A stretch of DNA of 56,625 bases from Clostridia bacterium (GCA_017556745.1 JAFYMF010000042.1:1-56625), one strand, 5' to 3'. Positions 16,156 to 25,543 are shown, counted from the first letter of the stretch. Notes: generated from the sequence alone by a model not told the origin. Numbers and translations: made by a program.

Positions 16156-17700
16156 ATGCTATCAACTGTTTACAGTGCAGGACTTTGGGGAATAGACGGT
16201 TTTTCAGTTATTATAGAGTGCAACGCCGAGGATAAGATTCCCGCCTTTGAACTGGTCGGTCTTCCCGACACTGCTGTCAAAGAGGCAAAGGAGAGAGTCC
16301 GTGCCGCATCGGAAAACAGCGGATTTCGTTTTCCCGACCTTGCGTTCACGGTAAACCTTGCTCCTGCCGACAAAAAGAAGGAAGGCAGTGCCTTTGACAC
16401 CGCTATTCTTGTGAGCATACTTAAATGCTCGGGAGCTATACCCGGCAGTGTTTCCCTGTCCGACAAGTGCTTTATCGGAGAGCTTTCTCTTTCGGGAAAG
16501 CTTCGTCCCGTCAGCGGTGTTCTCTGTCTCACCTTAGCCGCCAAGGCGGCGGGACAGACCGAGGTTTTCGTCCCTGCGAAAAATGCCCCTGAGGCATCGG
16601 TGGTTGACGGAGTAAAGGTCTATCCGGTACAGGATATGCGTTCCTTGATACTCCACCTGCGTGGCGAAATGCCCATCGCCCCCATTGAATATACCGAAGG
16701 AGATTTCTTTGCCGACTCCGACACATTCGACCTTGACTTTGCCGACGTCAAGGGACAGGAAAAAGCAAAACGAGCTCTTGAAATTGCCGCCGCAGGCGGT
16801 CACAACGTACTGCTCATCGGCCCTCCCGGCACCGGTAAGTCCATGCTTGCAAAGCGTATTCCCGGGATACTCCCACGCATGACCTTTCCCGAGGCCATCG
16901 AAACCACAAAGATACACTCCATCTCGGGTATTCTGCCAGCAGGAATTTCGCTTATAAAAAACAGACCGTTCAGGTCTCCTCATCACACTATGTCCGCACC
17001 CAGTCTTGTGGGCGGTGGTGCTATCCCTGCCCCGGGAGAAATATCTCTTGCACACAACGGTGTTCTCTTCCTTGATGAATTGCCGGAGTTCAGCAAATCG
17101 GTTACAGAGTCTCTCCGCCAGCCTCTTGAGGACGGAGTAGTTACCATAACTCGCACTGCCGCAAGGATAACCTACCCCTGTACATTTACCCTTGTATGCG
17201 CGATGAACCCATGCCGCTGCGGCTTTTACGGTCACCCCACAAAGGAATGTACCTGCAAACCCAAGGATATAAAGAGTTATCTTTCAAAAATAAGCGGTCC
17301 TCTTCTTGACCGAATCGACATTCAGATCGAGGTTCCTCCGGTGTCCTACGAGGAGCTGTCCGACAAAGCCCCGGGAGAAAGCTCCGCTGAGATCAGAAAG
17401 AGAGTGGATGCCGCTCGTGACTATGCGAGAGCAAGATATGAGGCATCGGGTGAAAAGGATCCGCCTGTCTGCAACGCAGAGCTGTCCTCATCGGAAATAC
17501 GGAAATACTGTCCCCTTGACGAAAGGGCGGAAGCAATACTCAGTCGTTCCTTTGATTCAATGGGGCTGTCAGCCAGAGGCTACGACAGAATCCTGAGAGT
17601 TGCCCGCACAATTGCCGACCTTGCAAAAAGTGAGATAATACGTGCAGAGCACTTGGCTGAAGCAATTCAGCTCCGTTCTCTTGACAGAAAATATTGGTAA
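16156..17700 (+). CDS. comM: YifB/ComM family Mg-chelatase-like AAA+ ATPase
   Basis: This 514-residue protein begins with the Lon-protease-like fold of the family (LWGIDGFSVIIECN ... PAFELVGLPDTAVKEAKERVRAA), followed by an AAA+ module with Walker A IGPPGTGKSML near residue 222 and Walker B region GVLFLDELPEF near 305. Cysteines CAMNPCRCGFYGHPTKECTC form the usual metal-binding insert. In other bacteria ComM is a hexameric branch-migration helicase that helps integrate incoming DNA during natural transformation; a comF gene occurs 5 kb away, but not in the same operon. Start ATG has AGGGGGA before it. The end is at a hairpin shared with the convergent gene. Confidence 0.93.
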   Translation: MLSTVYSAGLWGIDGFSVIIECNAEDKIPAFELVGLPDTAVKEAKERVRAASENSGFRFPDLAFTVNLAPADKKKEGSAFDTAILVSILKCSGAIPGSVSLSDKCFIGELSLSGKLRPVSGVLCLTLAAKAAGQTEVFVPAKNAPEASVVDGVKVYPVQDMRSLILHLRGEMPIAPIEYTEGDFFADSDTFDLDFADVKGQEKAKRALEIAAAGGHNVLLIGPPGTGKSMLAKRIPGILPRMTFPEAIETTKIHSISGILPAGISLIKNRPFRSPHHTMSAPSLVGGGAIPAPGEISLAHNGVLFLDELPEFSKSVTESLRQPLEDGVVTITRTAARITYPCTFTLVCAMNPCRCGFYGHPTKECTCKPKDIKSYLSKISGPLLDRIDIQIEVPPVSYEELSDKAPGESSAEIRKRVDAARDYARARYEASGEKDPPVCNAELSSSEIRKYCPLDERAEAILSRSFDSMGLSARGYDRILRVARTIADLAKSEIIRAEHLAEAIQLRSLDRKYW

Positions 17701-17719
17701 GGCCTTTGTTAATCAAACA

Positions 17720-17757
17720 AGATCCCCCTGTCAGCATAGCTGCTGACAGGGGGATCT
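17720..17757. terminator. Long hairpin between convergent comM and oxidoreductase genes
   Basis: AGATCCCCCTGTCAGCA (17720-17736) pairs perfectly with TGCTGACAGGGGGATCT (17741-17757). The T-tracts are weak on both sides (TTATTATA and TTGTTTGATT), so it is a probable bidirectional terminator. Confidence 0.7.
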
Positions 17758-17808
17758 GATTATTATATAGTAACAACCGGAAAAAGCTTTACACGTATCT
17801 TTTGATTT

Positions 17809-19056
17809 TTATTTCATATAGTCCCGGGATAAGTACTGTCTTCGTACCTCCTCGTAGACCTCATCCGGGATCTCGTCGCCGGGATGCTCAATATTGTTGG
17901 GAACGTACATATCTCCGCCGATCTCCTTAAAGGTACAGAATGTATCGTTTCTGTAAGCTTCTCTTTCCTCTTTGTTACGGAGGTTGGGGATCTTTACCGG
18001 AACGTTACCGTTGATAATAGAGCGGTATGCAAGTATACCGGGTATACTCATATCAAGAGCATCGTAAACATTGATGGAGCGTCGGAGTGCCTCTTCATCA
18101 CCCATGATAGCACGGATAAAGTAATAGGTGGGATAGAAGTCACCGCCTCCGTGTCCCGATTTTTCGCTTCCGTCAACTATTGGGGCGGGCTTGTAGGATA
18201 TCTGCTCGACAGGCTTATACTTCTCGTCCTCACGGTACAGATAAAGCTCATCTCCCATATCGTTCATGGCACCGCGGTCACCGTTGAGCTGATAGGGTGA
18301 CAACTGTGCCGAGGTGTGCTTGAGATTGAAGTGAACGCTTCTCAGTATAGCACCGTTCTCAAGAGTGATCATTTCCATACCTGCACATCCTGCGGCACAA
18401 CCAAGCTCACGGTAAAAGGGCTTATTGGGAGTTTCAAAGCCGCATACCTGTACAGGACGAAGGCCTGTCATATAGAGAATGGGACCGATGGAGTGAGTAC
18501 AGTAGAAGGTAGAAGACATTTGATTGCGCCAGTGATCGCGTTCACCGTATGTAATATCAGGCCAAATAGATGAGCAGTCGTGGATATATTCACCCTGAGC
18601 ATACATCAATTCACCGATGTCTCCCTTTCTGTACCTCTCTCTCATTTCCCAGCGCACTGAGGTAAAGCAATAGTTTTCAGCATAGGTATATATCTTACCG
18701 CTTCTCTCAACAGCTTCAACAAGCTCAACAGCTTCCTTCATGTTGGCACACGCAAGACATTCTGTCATTACGTTGATACCTCTGTCGAGAAGTCTGATGG
18801 CATAGGGAACGTGCTCATTTGCATGATTGACCACGATAACGCCGTCCATATCGTGCTCAATAAACTTATCAAAATCGCTGTAATAAACAGTGTCAAAAAC
18901 TCCGTTCTTCTCTACTCTCTTTCTGCATCTTTCAAGGATCCTGTCATCTCTGTCACAAACGGCGACAAGGTCAGCAACATCGTTGTTCACAAGAACACGG
19001 TCTACCATATCAAGTCCTCTGCGAAGCCCGAATACTCCGATCTTAACTTTTTTCAT
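17809..19056 (-). CDS. Gfo/Idh/MocA-family NAD(P)-dependent oxidoreductase
   Basis: This 415-residue cytoplasmic protein has an N-terminal Rossmann fold (VKIGVFGLRRGLDM; VAVCDRDD with an acidic end that favours NAD) and the family's alpha/beta C-terminal domain. Members act on sugars, inositol or amino sugars, and some are NAD-dependent glycosidases (GH109 and related). Here the canonical EKP motif, whose Lys assists hydride transfer, reads Glu99-Cys100-Leu101 (MTECLACAN), so the lysine is missing; GH109-type enzymes also depart from EKP. A GHGGGDF motif near residue 308 resembles the GHGGMD of that group. Whether it is a dehydrogenase or a glycosidase is open. Start ATG has GGGGGATAGG before it, and it has its own promoter. 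Confidence 0.82.
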   Translation of the reverse strand: MKKVKIGVFGLRRGLDMVDRVLVNNDVADLVAVCDRDDRILERCRKRVEKNGVFDTVYYSDFDKFIEHDMDGVIVVNHANEHVPYAIRLLDRGINVMTECLACANMKEAVELVEAVERSGKIYTYAENYCFTSVRWEMRERYRKGDIGELMYAQGEYIHDCSSIWPDITYGERDHWRNQMSSTFYCTHSIGPILYMTGLRPVQVCGFETPNKPFYRELGCAAGCAGMEMITLENGAILRSVHFNLKHTSAQLSPYQLNGDRGAMNDMGDELYLYREDEKYKPVEQISYKPAPIVDGSEKSGHGGGDFYPTYYFIRAIMGDEEALRRSINVYDALDMSIPGILAYRSIINGNVPVKIPNLRNKEEREAYRNDTFCTFKEIGGDMYVPNNIEHPGDEIPDEVYEEVRRQYLSRDYMK

Positions 19057-19181
19057 TTCCTATCCCCCTATTAAGTATTATTTTCCGGTTTATCTTTTAA
19101 CGATCAAAATGTAGGTAATAATAACTGAATCTGTAGTTTTTCTTTTCTGTAAATCAGATTATGAAGATAAGTACTAAGAGC

Positions 19182-19210
19182 AGTATACAATAACCGCGAA
19201 TAACTGTCAA
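19182..19210 (-). promoter_or_regulatory. Promoter of the Gfo/Idh/MocA gene
   Basis: TTGACA (19205-19210), 17 bases, TATACT (19182-19187) on the minus strand. The leader is about 120 bases with no clear fold. Confidence 0.75.
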
Positions 19211-19321
19211 GGTTTACGCAAAACATTTATAAATTCTACATCGTACATACTATATTCTTATGACAAATATCGCAGTACTATGGAAAAAATACTTATTAAC
19301 AAAGGAAGTCAAAAACAACAG
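19211..19321. other. AT-rich intergenic sequence, nothing recognised
   Basis: Between the promoter above and the next terminator I see no gene, repeat or RNA motif. Confidence 0.5.
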
Positions 19322-19359
19322 TATCCCCCATGTCAGTCTATCGTCTGACATGGGGGATA
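19322..19359 (-). terminator. Terminator of solute-binding protein C
   Basis: TATCCCCCATGTCAG (19322-19336) pairs with CTGACATGGGGGATA (19345-19359); minus-strand continuation contains TTGTTTTT. Confidence 0.78.
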
Positions 19360-19381
19360 GGTATATATTATTTATATAACA

Positions 19382-20881
19382 TCAATGGCTGATACCTTCA
19401 AGAGCCATTTTTACTATCTTCATTTTCTGCGGCAGGCTTCTTTCAACCTTTGCATAAGAAGATGCAAAATTCTGTTTCTCAAGCTCTATGGGATTTCGCA
19501 TTACCTCTGCGGCAGGAACACCAAGTATACCGCCGTAGATCCACGCAGGATCCATTGTAACATTGGTTACTATCATATCAAGGATTCTTCTTGACTGCGG
19601 ATCGCTGAGGTATCTTCCCTTGAGCACCTTGTCATAGTATACAGGATGCAGACTTCTGTAGGACTCATATGCCATAGCCTCGAGAACGGCTCCGCTCATG
19701 ACCTGATCGCGAACAGTTATCGGTATCATAAATATTGAATACTGATCGTGAACGTAGGTATAGTACTTATCCTGCTTTTCATCATATTTAGGAGTAGGAA
19801 GAACACCGTAGTCATCCTGCATATTTCTATACTCGGTAGTTTCCGCATAAAGAAGCTCGGCCGGGACAAACAGTGCTTTACCGTCTGAGAACAGATATTC
19901 AAATACCGCGCCGTCATCCTTGAATCCACCCATGTTATATGATCCGGTATTCTCATAGATGAGAGAATATACAATATCATATGTTCTTGAGATCTTGTCC
20001 TTATCTCTTGTGTTGATTTCAAACCAACCCTCAGTATCCTTAACAAGCATACGCATGTCAAAACTGCTCCAGAAGATATCAACATGGCAGTAATTATCAA
20101 TAAGAATACCGTATGTATCTTCTTCATCCCTGATACTGTTACCGTTATTGTCGTTGTACATACCGCTTACCGTCTTGGTAAGATAATCGATTGTCCATCG
20201 ACCGTCCTCAACAACATCATACAGATTTTCAAGCTTATGCTCGGCGGCAATCGCCTTATTATAATACGTTACATACATAAGACGGGTAAAAGAAAGCGCA
20301 GGAGAACCTGTAACACAGTACAAGCGATCATCTATCTCCGCCTCATCTATCCAGTACTGCGGCCACCAAGGTTTAGTGAGATCAAGGTATGTATCTATAT
20401 TGTTTTCATAAAGATTGTACACGTTACCCCTGGTTATCATAGGAGTACCATAGTATACCGATGCGGCAGCAAGATCATAGGTTTGATCTCCCGAACCAAC
20501 CATCAGATCAATCGAATCCTGAATATCTCCGTGAGATTCTTGTCTGACCTCCCGTATTTCTATACCGAGAAGCTCCTGCACATAAAGATTTCTCTCATAT
20601 ATGGCATCGTTTATCGGATCATTTGTATATTCCTCTACCCATATCTCATTCTCACCCACGTGATGTTTTTCCTTTCGGGCAAGAATGTTAAATACCTCCC
20701 CCTTATAGTCAAGGGAAGCAAGCTCCTCATTTATCGGCTCAACGTCACTGTTAATATTGGCTACAGTACCTTGAGTTGTATCGCTCGAAGAGTCTTTGTC
20801 ATTTTTTTCGTCCCCTGAAGAACACCCGAAGAGTCCGCCAAGAATCGAAATAAGCAAAAGCAATGATAAATACTTTTTCAT
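19382..20881 (-). CDS. ABC-type extracellular solute-binding lipoprotein (paralog C)
   Basis: This 499-residue lipoprotein starts at ATG 20879-20881; GGAG lies 7 bases before it, which rules out the in-frame ATG 24 bases farther up. The signal ends in lipobox LFGC with Cys20, followed by a Ser/Asp/Thr linker. The mature part is clearly homologous to the A and B paralogs (WTIDYLT, SPALSFTRLMYVTYYNKA, YVHDQYSIFMIPITV, DPQSRRILDMIVTNVTMDPAWIYG), but more diverged than those two are from each other. As with them, no permease or ATPase gene is next to it, so it must use a transporter encoded elsewhere or act as a plain binding protein. It is monocistronic, with a terminator and only a weak promoter. 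Confidence 0.87.
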   Translation of the reverse strand: MKKYLSLLLLISILGGLFGCSSGDEKNDKDSSSDTTQGTVANINSDVEPINEELASLDYKGEVFNILARKEKHHVGENEIWVEEYTNDPINDAIYERNLYVQELLGIEIREVRQESHGDIQDSIDLMVGSGDQTYDLAAASVYYGTPMITRGNVYNLYENNIDTYLDLTKPWWPQYWIDEAEIDDRLYCVTGSPALSFTRLMYVTYYNKAIAAEHKLENLYDVVEDGRWTIDYLTKTVSGMYNDNNGNSIRDEEDTYGILIDNYCHVDIFWSSFDMRMLVKDTEGWFEINTRDKDKISRTYDIVYSLIYENTGSYNMGGFKDDGAVFEYLFSDGKALFVPAELLYAETTEYRNMQDDYGVLPTPKYDEKQDKYYTYVHDQYSIFMIPITVRDQVMSGAVLEAMAYESYRSLHPVYYDKVLKGRYLSDPQSRRILDMIVTNVTMDPAWIYGGILGVPAAEVMRNPIELEKQNFASSYAKVERSLPQKMKIVKMALEGISH

Positions 20882-20953
20882 AACAATCTCCGTCCCACCG
20901 TTCATCAGCAGTTAACTTAATAATTTAAAACATAGAGTGCAGTAACCGAACTT

Positions 20954-20982
20954 ATGACAATACACCACTTTACTTTTGTCAA
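20954..20982 (-). promoter_or_regulatory. Weak promoter candidate for solute-binding protein C
   Basis: A perfect TTGACA (20977-20982) is followed at 17 bases by TGTCAT (20954-20959), a poor -10 box. The imbalance suggests dependence on an activator or that the true promoter is elsewhere. Confidence 0.3.
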
Positions 20983-21037
20983 TCGCAAAGATGGTCAAGA
21001 GTCGCATCTACACCCCATTGTTATTATTTATAAAACT

Positions 21038-21067
21038 CGAGGAACTGCGAGATATCGCAGTCCCTCG
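21038..21067 (-). terminator. Terminator of mreB
   Basis: CGAGGAACTGCGA (21038-21050) pairs with TCGCAGTCCCTCG (21055-21067) with one mismatch; T-rich on the minus strand after it. Confidence 0.75.
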
Positions 21068-21076
21068 CTGTATTCA

Positions 21077-22102
21077 TTAATACTTGGGCATTCGCTGACG
21101 GGAAATATTGATCGACCCCTCAGGTATTACCGACAGGTTATCCAGTGACTTACCTGTACCGATAGCCACACAGTGCTCAGGCTTGTCCGCAATACGAGTC
21201 TTAATACCGGTTACATTTGCAATAAGCCTGTCAAGACCGTATATAAGGCATCCACCACCGGTCATTATTATTCCGCCGGTCATGATATCACCGATAAGCT
21301 CAGGGGGAGTACGCTCTATTACGTTACACACCGCCTCGATCACCGCGGTGATAGGCTCCTCAAGTGCCTCGGGCATCTCATTTGAAGAAAGATGCACGGG
21401 CTTAGGAAGACCGGTAATAAGGCAACGGCCTTTAACATCAATTGTTCTCGGCTCGTTTGACGGCCAAACGGTACCGATGGCGATCTTGATTCTCTCAGCG
21501 GTTCTCTCACCGATGAGGACATTGTATTTTTTTCTTACATATCTGATAATAGCCTCATCAAACTTATTACCCGCGATCTTAATCGACTCGGACACTACCA
21601 CACCGCCAAGAGATATTACTGCAACGTCTGTAGTACCACCGCCGATGTCGACTATCATATTACCCCTCGGCATTGAGATATCAAGACCTGCACCGATAGC
21701 AGCCGCCACCGGCTCCTCAATAAGGTAGGTACGCTTTGCACCTGCCTGACGGGCGGCATCAACTACCGCTCTCTCCTCAACCTCAGTGATACCGCTGGGT
21801 ACACATATAATTACACGAGGCTTGAACAGTACTGTACCGCATGCACGGCGAATAAAGTACTGTATCATCTTAAGAGTTACCTCGTATTGGCTGATAACAC
21901 CGTCACGAAGGGGACGTATAGCTACTATATTACCGGGAGTTCTGCCAAGCATCTGCTGAGCATCACGCCCTACTTTAAGCATTCTGTCGGTGTTCTTGTC
22001 TATGGCAACAACAGAAGGTTCCTTTAGAACGATCCCCTTTCCCTTGACATAAACGAGCACCGAGGCTGTGCCAAGATCTATTCCTATATCCTTGCTCATC
22101 AT
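21077..22102 (-). CDS. mreB: Rod-shape-determining actin-like protein MreB
   Basis: This 341-residue protein is a bacterial actin homolog that polymerises under the membrane and guides lateral wall synthesis. The actin-fold motifs are present: phosphate 1 IGIDLGTASVLVYVKGKG, phosphate 2 DIGGGTTDVAVISLGG and adenosine motif MTGGGCLIYGLD. I start at ATG 22100-22102, where GGAGG is 9 bases upstream; the frame extends to a GTG at 22123 that contains this binding site, so that start is unlikely. mreC and mreD are not adjacent, so this may be a second copy (Mbl/MreBH type), which the sequence alone does not decide. It is monocistronic with its own promoter and terminator. Confidence 0.93.
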   Translation of the reverse strand: MMSKDIGIDLGTASVLVYVKGKGIVLKEPSVVAIDKNTDRMLKVGRDAQQMLGRTPGNIVAIRPLRDGVISQYEVTLKMIQYFIRRACGTVLFKPRVIICVPSGITEVEERAVVDAARQAGAKRTYLIEEPVAAAIGAGLDISMPRGNMIVDIGGGTTDVAVISLGGVVVSESIKIAGNKFDEAIIRYVRKKYNVLIGERTAERIKIAIGTVWPSNEPRTIDVKGRCLITGLPKPVHLSSNEMPEALEEPITAVIEAVCNVIERTPPELIGDIMTGGIIMTGGGCLIYGLDRLIANVTGIKTRIADKPEHCVAIGTGKSLDNLSVIPEGSINISRQRMPKY

Positions 22103-22203
22103 AACCCGGTTCCTCCGACACACACAGCATATTTATATATATGTTATGCAGTATGAGTCCTTTTATCCTCTCGTAAAGAATACTTCTCCATACTAATACT
22201 ACT

Positions 22204-22232
22204 ATTATAACGCATATTATTTCAAAATGCAA
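22204..22232 (-). promoter_or_regulatory. Promoter of mreB
   Basis: TTGCAT (22227-22232), 17 bases, TATAAT (22204-22209) on the minus strand. Confidence 0.65.
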
Positions 22233-22268
22233 GAAAAAATGCGTTTTTTCCTATAAGCTATGCGGTCA

Positions 22269-23006
22269 TCACTCTGTCGAGTGACTTTTTGCTCTTGAGA
22301 CAGAAAGTGCAATTACCTCTTCCGCCCCCATGCGGTAGAGAAGCACCGCCGCCCGAGACATGGTAGCACCTGAGGTAACTACGTCATCCACAAGCACCAC
22401 TCTTCCACCGTCAAGAGACACACCGTCAAGGGGGAAAATAGAATTCTCTACGTTTATCTTTCTCTCCCTGAAGTCAAGTTCTCTCTGTTTTACTCCACCG
22501 CGGCGAACAAGGGTGCGAATAAAACCGCATCCAAGACTCTCCGCCATGGCACGTGACACTATCTCACTGTGATCACCGCCGTTTGACCTGTGTTCCTTTT
22601 TCGTGCGCGGAGGATAAGTAATAAGGACTGAGGCAGGGTCTATATCGCGTGAGGAAAGATACTCGTTTAACCTATGAGTACATTCCGATGCTATAAACTG
22701 TGTAGCACTTCGTTTTCTTCCGCTTTTGAGAGAATATATCAATGCTCCGGTGACTCCGCCGACACCGTCATAGAACACAAGCTTCAGATGGTCCCGAATG
22801 CCGGACAGGTACATATCGCCCTCTCCGCAAAGACAGTCAGAGACCTCCATTCCGCATATTTTACACCGAGCTCTCTTATTCAACTCCCATTTTTCCCGGC
22901 AATTCGGGCACAGCGCATTACTGCCCCTATACTTTCCGATTATCTCGCCGCAGGCAGTACACTTTGACGGAAATATTCTTCCAAGTATCGCTTCAGTTAC
23001 CCACAT
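22269..23006 (-). CDS. comF: ComF family phosphoribosyltransferase-fold protein
   Basis: This 245-residue protein has an N-terminal zinc-binding part (CTACG, CPNC, CKICG and CLCGEGD) and a C-terminal type-I phosphoribosyltransferase domain with the PRPP loop VVLVDDVVTSGATM near residues 203-216. In naturally competent bacteria ComF works with the DNA-uptake machinery as single-stranded DNA enters; no catalytic role is firmly known. Its ATG comes two bases after the recD2 stop, so translation is coupled to recD2. It is the last gene of the metK operon. Only a short A/T hairpin lies after it. Confidence 0.92.
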   Translation of the reverse strand: MWVTEAILGRIFPSKCTACGEIIGKYRGSNALCPNCREKWELNKRARCKICGMEVSDCLCGEGDMYLSGIRDHLKLVFYDGVGGVTGALIYSLKSGRKRSATQFIASECTHRLNEYLSSRDIDPASVLITYPPRTKKEHRSNGGDHSEIVSRAMAESLGCGFIRTLVRRGGVKQRELDFRERKINVENSIFPLDGVSLDGGRVVLVDDVVTSGATMSRAAVLLYRMGAEEVIALSVSRAKSHSTE

Positions 23007-23008
23007 GA

Positions 23009-25222
23009 TCAGTTACCGCAAAGCATAGTCTCAAGACCGGTATACCTCTTGGCATGACGGTCGTTATCAACCATTTCATAAACGGTATCGGGGTCTCCCA
23101 CGATTATTACCATTTCCTTTGCACGTGTGACCGCGGTGTAAAGCAGATTTCTGCTCTTCAACTGAGATGCAAAGTTACCGATCGGAATAATAACTATCGG
23201 GTATTCACTGCCTTGACTCTTGTGTACTGTCATGGCATAAGCGTGGTCAAGTTCATCTGTCTGTGAGAAATCATAGGTCACATATCTGCCGTCAAAATTA
23301 ATGAGCATGGCCTCGTCAATATAATCCATATCCTCAATAATGCCGATATCTCCATTGAAGATACCAGTACCGCGACGGCCGTCCTTCTCCCACTCAAGGT
23401 CGTAATCGTTCTTCGTTTGCATTACTCTGTCACCGACTCTGAAAACTCGGTTGTAGAGTGTCTTCTCCGGTTTTCTCTCATTGTGAGGATTTATCGCCGC
23501 CTGAATAAGTGAATTCAGATTTTCGGTTCCTGCCTCACCCTTGCGGGACGGAGATATCACCTGTATTCTCGAAAATACATCCTCACCGTATTTTTTCGGT
23601 AAACGGTTGACACAAAGATCAACCACTGTTGCCGCAACATCGCTTTCCCTGTATCTGCGGAGAACAAAGAAATCACTGCTTTTATCCCCTGCTTCAGGGT
23701 ACTCTCCGCGATTGATCCTGTGAGCGTTGTAAACTATAAGACTGCTGTCCTCCTGACGGAATATCTCGTCAAGACGCACAGTTCTGAATTTTTCCGATGC
23801 AATAAGATCGGAAAGCACGTTGCCTGCACCTACCGACGGAAGCTGATCTGAGTCACCGATAAGCACCACCTTAGCACCGTTTTTCACTGCGCGAAGAAGT
23901 GCCTCAAGAAGGAACACGTCTATCATTGATACCTCATCAACGATTATTACGTCCTCCTCAAGAAGATTGTTCTCACAACGTATAAAGCGAGGCTCATCCT
24001 CGTCACTGTAGTTCATTTCGAGGAGGCGATGTATAGTCTTTGCCTCTTCAGTGGTGGTCTCTGACATTCTCTTTGCTGCGCGTCCTGTGGGTGCGGTAAG
24101 CGCCACCCTCATACCCATATCGCTAAATATACTGATAAGAGCCTTGACTACCGTGGTCTTTCCTGTTCCCGGACCTCCCGTAAGAATGAAAACACCCTCT
24201 GAAAGAGCGCAGAAAATAGCCTCTCTCTGTTTATCCGCGTATCTTATATTCTCACTGATCTCTATCTTTTCAATAAGAAGCCGTATATCGCCTTCGTCTA
24301 TCGGCCTGTTAAGACGAGCGAGAAGGCTGAGTTTGTCCGCCGAATACTTCTCTGCTCTATAGCTGCGTGCAGAGAACACCAGCGGCTCTCCCTCGCCCTG
24401 CGTAAGAGTTATCAGCTCCCCTGCCGCTATCATTTTGTCAGTTATACCGCTCACGGTATCAAGCTGAACTCCGAGAAGCTGAGCCGACACCGCCGTAAGT
24501 TTATCCCGCGGTATTGCGGTATGTCCGTTTCGCTGACCGTTAAGCGAAAGAATATACTTGACACCGCTCTTTATTCTGTCCTCAGACTCAAGGGAATATC
24601 CGATAGCTGAGGCAACGGTATCTGCCTTTTCAAAGCCGATACCGCTTATCTCACTGCAAAGCCTGTAGGGATTATTACGTATTACATCCACCGCCGCCGA
24701 TCCCCACTTCTTGTATATCTTCACCGAGGTATTGGGGCCGAAAAACTCACGACAGAACATCATAACACTTCGCATTCCTGCCTGAAGGCGAAAGCTTTCG
24801 CTGATGTCCTCTGCCTTTTTCCTTGAAATTCCGGGAATTTCCGCAAGCCAATCGGGACGGTTCTCTATTATATCAAAGGATTCGGTACCGTATCTCTCAA
24901 CTATCCTCTCGGCAGTCTTGGGGCCTATACCCTTTATAGCTCCTGAAGAAAGATATCTGAGTATCGATGCCTCGTCAGCCGGCATCCGCTTTTCATAAGA
25001 ATCTACGGAAAACTGTCTGCCGTATACCGCGTGGTGAGTCCAACTGCCGTATACCGTCAGCAGCTCCCCCTCCCTGATATAAGGAATGATACCCACCGCG
25101 GTGATTATCTCATCGGTATCGCTCTCAATGACAAAAACACTGTAGCCGTTTTCCTCATTGGTGTATATAACATCCTCAACGGTACCGCTGTATGCAATTA
25201 TCTTATCCTGTTTTCCGTTCAT
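23009..25222 (-). CDS. recD2: RecD2-type superfamily 1 DNA helicase
   Basis: This 737-residue protein has the RecD2 order: N-terminal OB-like part, helix-hairpin-helix segments (LSSGAIKGIGPKTAERIV and IPGISRKKAEDIS, residues about 90-135), then the SF1B motor with Walker A GGPGTGKTTVV near 348, GRAAKRMSE (motif Ia region), DEAD-like motif VDEVSMID near 428, GDSDQLPSVG (motif III) and VHKSQGSEYP plus YTAVTRAK in the last 90 residues. RecD2 unwinds DNA 5'-3' without RecBC and takes part in repair and fork restart. The start ATG has GGAAGGATAAA before it. It lies between the small membrane protein and comF in the metK operon. Confidence 0.95.
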   Translation of the reverse strand: MNGKQDKIIAYSGTVEDVIYTNEENGYSVFVIESDTDEIITAVGIIPYIREGELLTVYGSWTHHAVYGRQFSVDSYEKRMPADEASILRYLSSGAIKGIGPKTAERIVERYGTESFDIIENRPDWLAEIPGISRKKAEDISESFRLQAGMRSVMMFCREFFGPNTSVKIYKKWGSAAVDVIRNNPYRLCSEISGIGFEKADTVASAIGYSLESEDRIKSGVKYILSLNGQRNGHTAIPRDKLTAVSAQLLGVQLDTVSGITDKMIAAGELITLTQGEGEPLVFSARSYRAEKYSADKLSLLARLNRPIDEGDIRLLIEKIEISENIRYADKQREAIFCALSEGVFILTGGPGTGKTTVVKALISIFSDMGMRVALTAPTGRAAKRMSETTTEEAKTIHRLLEMNYSDEDEPRFIRCENNLLEEDVIIVDEVSMIDVFLLEALLRAVKNGAKVVLIGDSDQLPSVGAGNVLSDLIASEKFRTVRLDEIFRQEDSSLIVYNAHRINRGEYPEAGDKSSDFFVLRRYRESDVAATVVDLCVNRLPKKYGEDVFSRIQVISPSRKGEAGTENLNSLIQAAINPHNERKPEKTLYNRVFRVGDRVMQTKNDYDLEWEKDGRRGTGIFNGDIGIIEDMDYIDEAMLINFDGRYVTYDFSQTDELDHAYAMTVHKSQGSEYPIVIIPIGNFASQLKSRNLLYTAVTRAKEMVIIVGDPDTVYEMVDNDRHAKRYTGLETMLCGN

Positions 25223-25252
25223 TTTATCCTTCCGTACAGAAACTCTGCACTG

Positions 25253-25543
25253 TTATTTTCTTTTTACGTATATCTCCGCACAGATGTCCTTAACACGTGG
25301 GAAATCCCCCTCATCCGAGAGAAGCACCACTGCGCGGCTCTCAGCACCTGTAGAATGTCTTGCAAGTCTTTTTGCGAGGTACACACGGTCTCGCAGATTT
25401 CCTGAATCATTTCCCTCACCTCTTACCGCTATCACGTATCTGTTCTTTATAAACACCAACTTAAACAGCTCGAGAACAAGAGAATATCCTCCAATCACCG
25501 CGAGGGCACTGATAAGTATTTCAAAAACGGCTCCGACGTTCAT
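25253..25543 (-). CDS. Small membrane-anchored hypothetical protein
   Basis: This 96-residue protein starts at ATG 25541-25543 with GGAGG six bases upstream; the frame continues to a TTG two codons earlier, which overlaps the spacing and is not needed. Residues about 5-30 form one transmembrane helix (GAVFEILISALAVIGGYSLV). The rest is a charged cytoplasmic tail with VIAVRGEGNDSGNLRDRVYL and VVLLSDEGDFPRVKDICAE, an alternating pattern like a small alpha/beta fold. Function unknown. It is the second gene of the SAM-riboswitch operon, between metK and recD2, a position that suggests conservation with them but does not reveal a role. Confidence 0.7.
   Translation of the reverse strand: MNVGAVFEILISALAVIGGYSLVLELFKLVFIKNRYVIAVRGEGNDSGNLRDRVYLAKRLARHSTGAESRAVVLLSDEGDFPRVKDICAEIYVKRK

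Noticed and set aside
22236..22253. Terminator after comF
   Set aside because: The hairpin is only A6/T6 with no GC stem, too weak to call.
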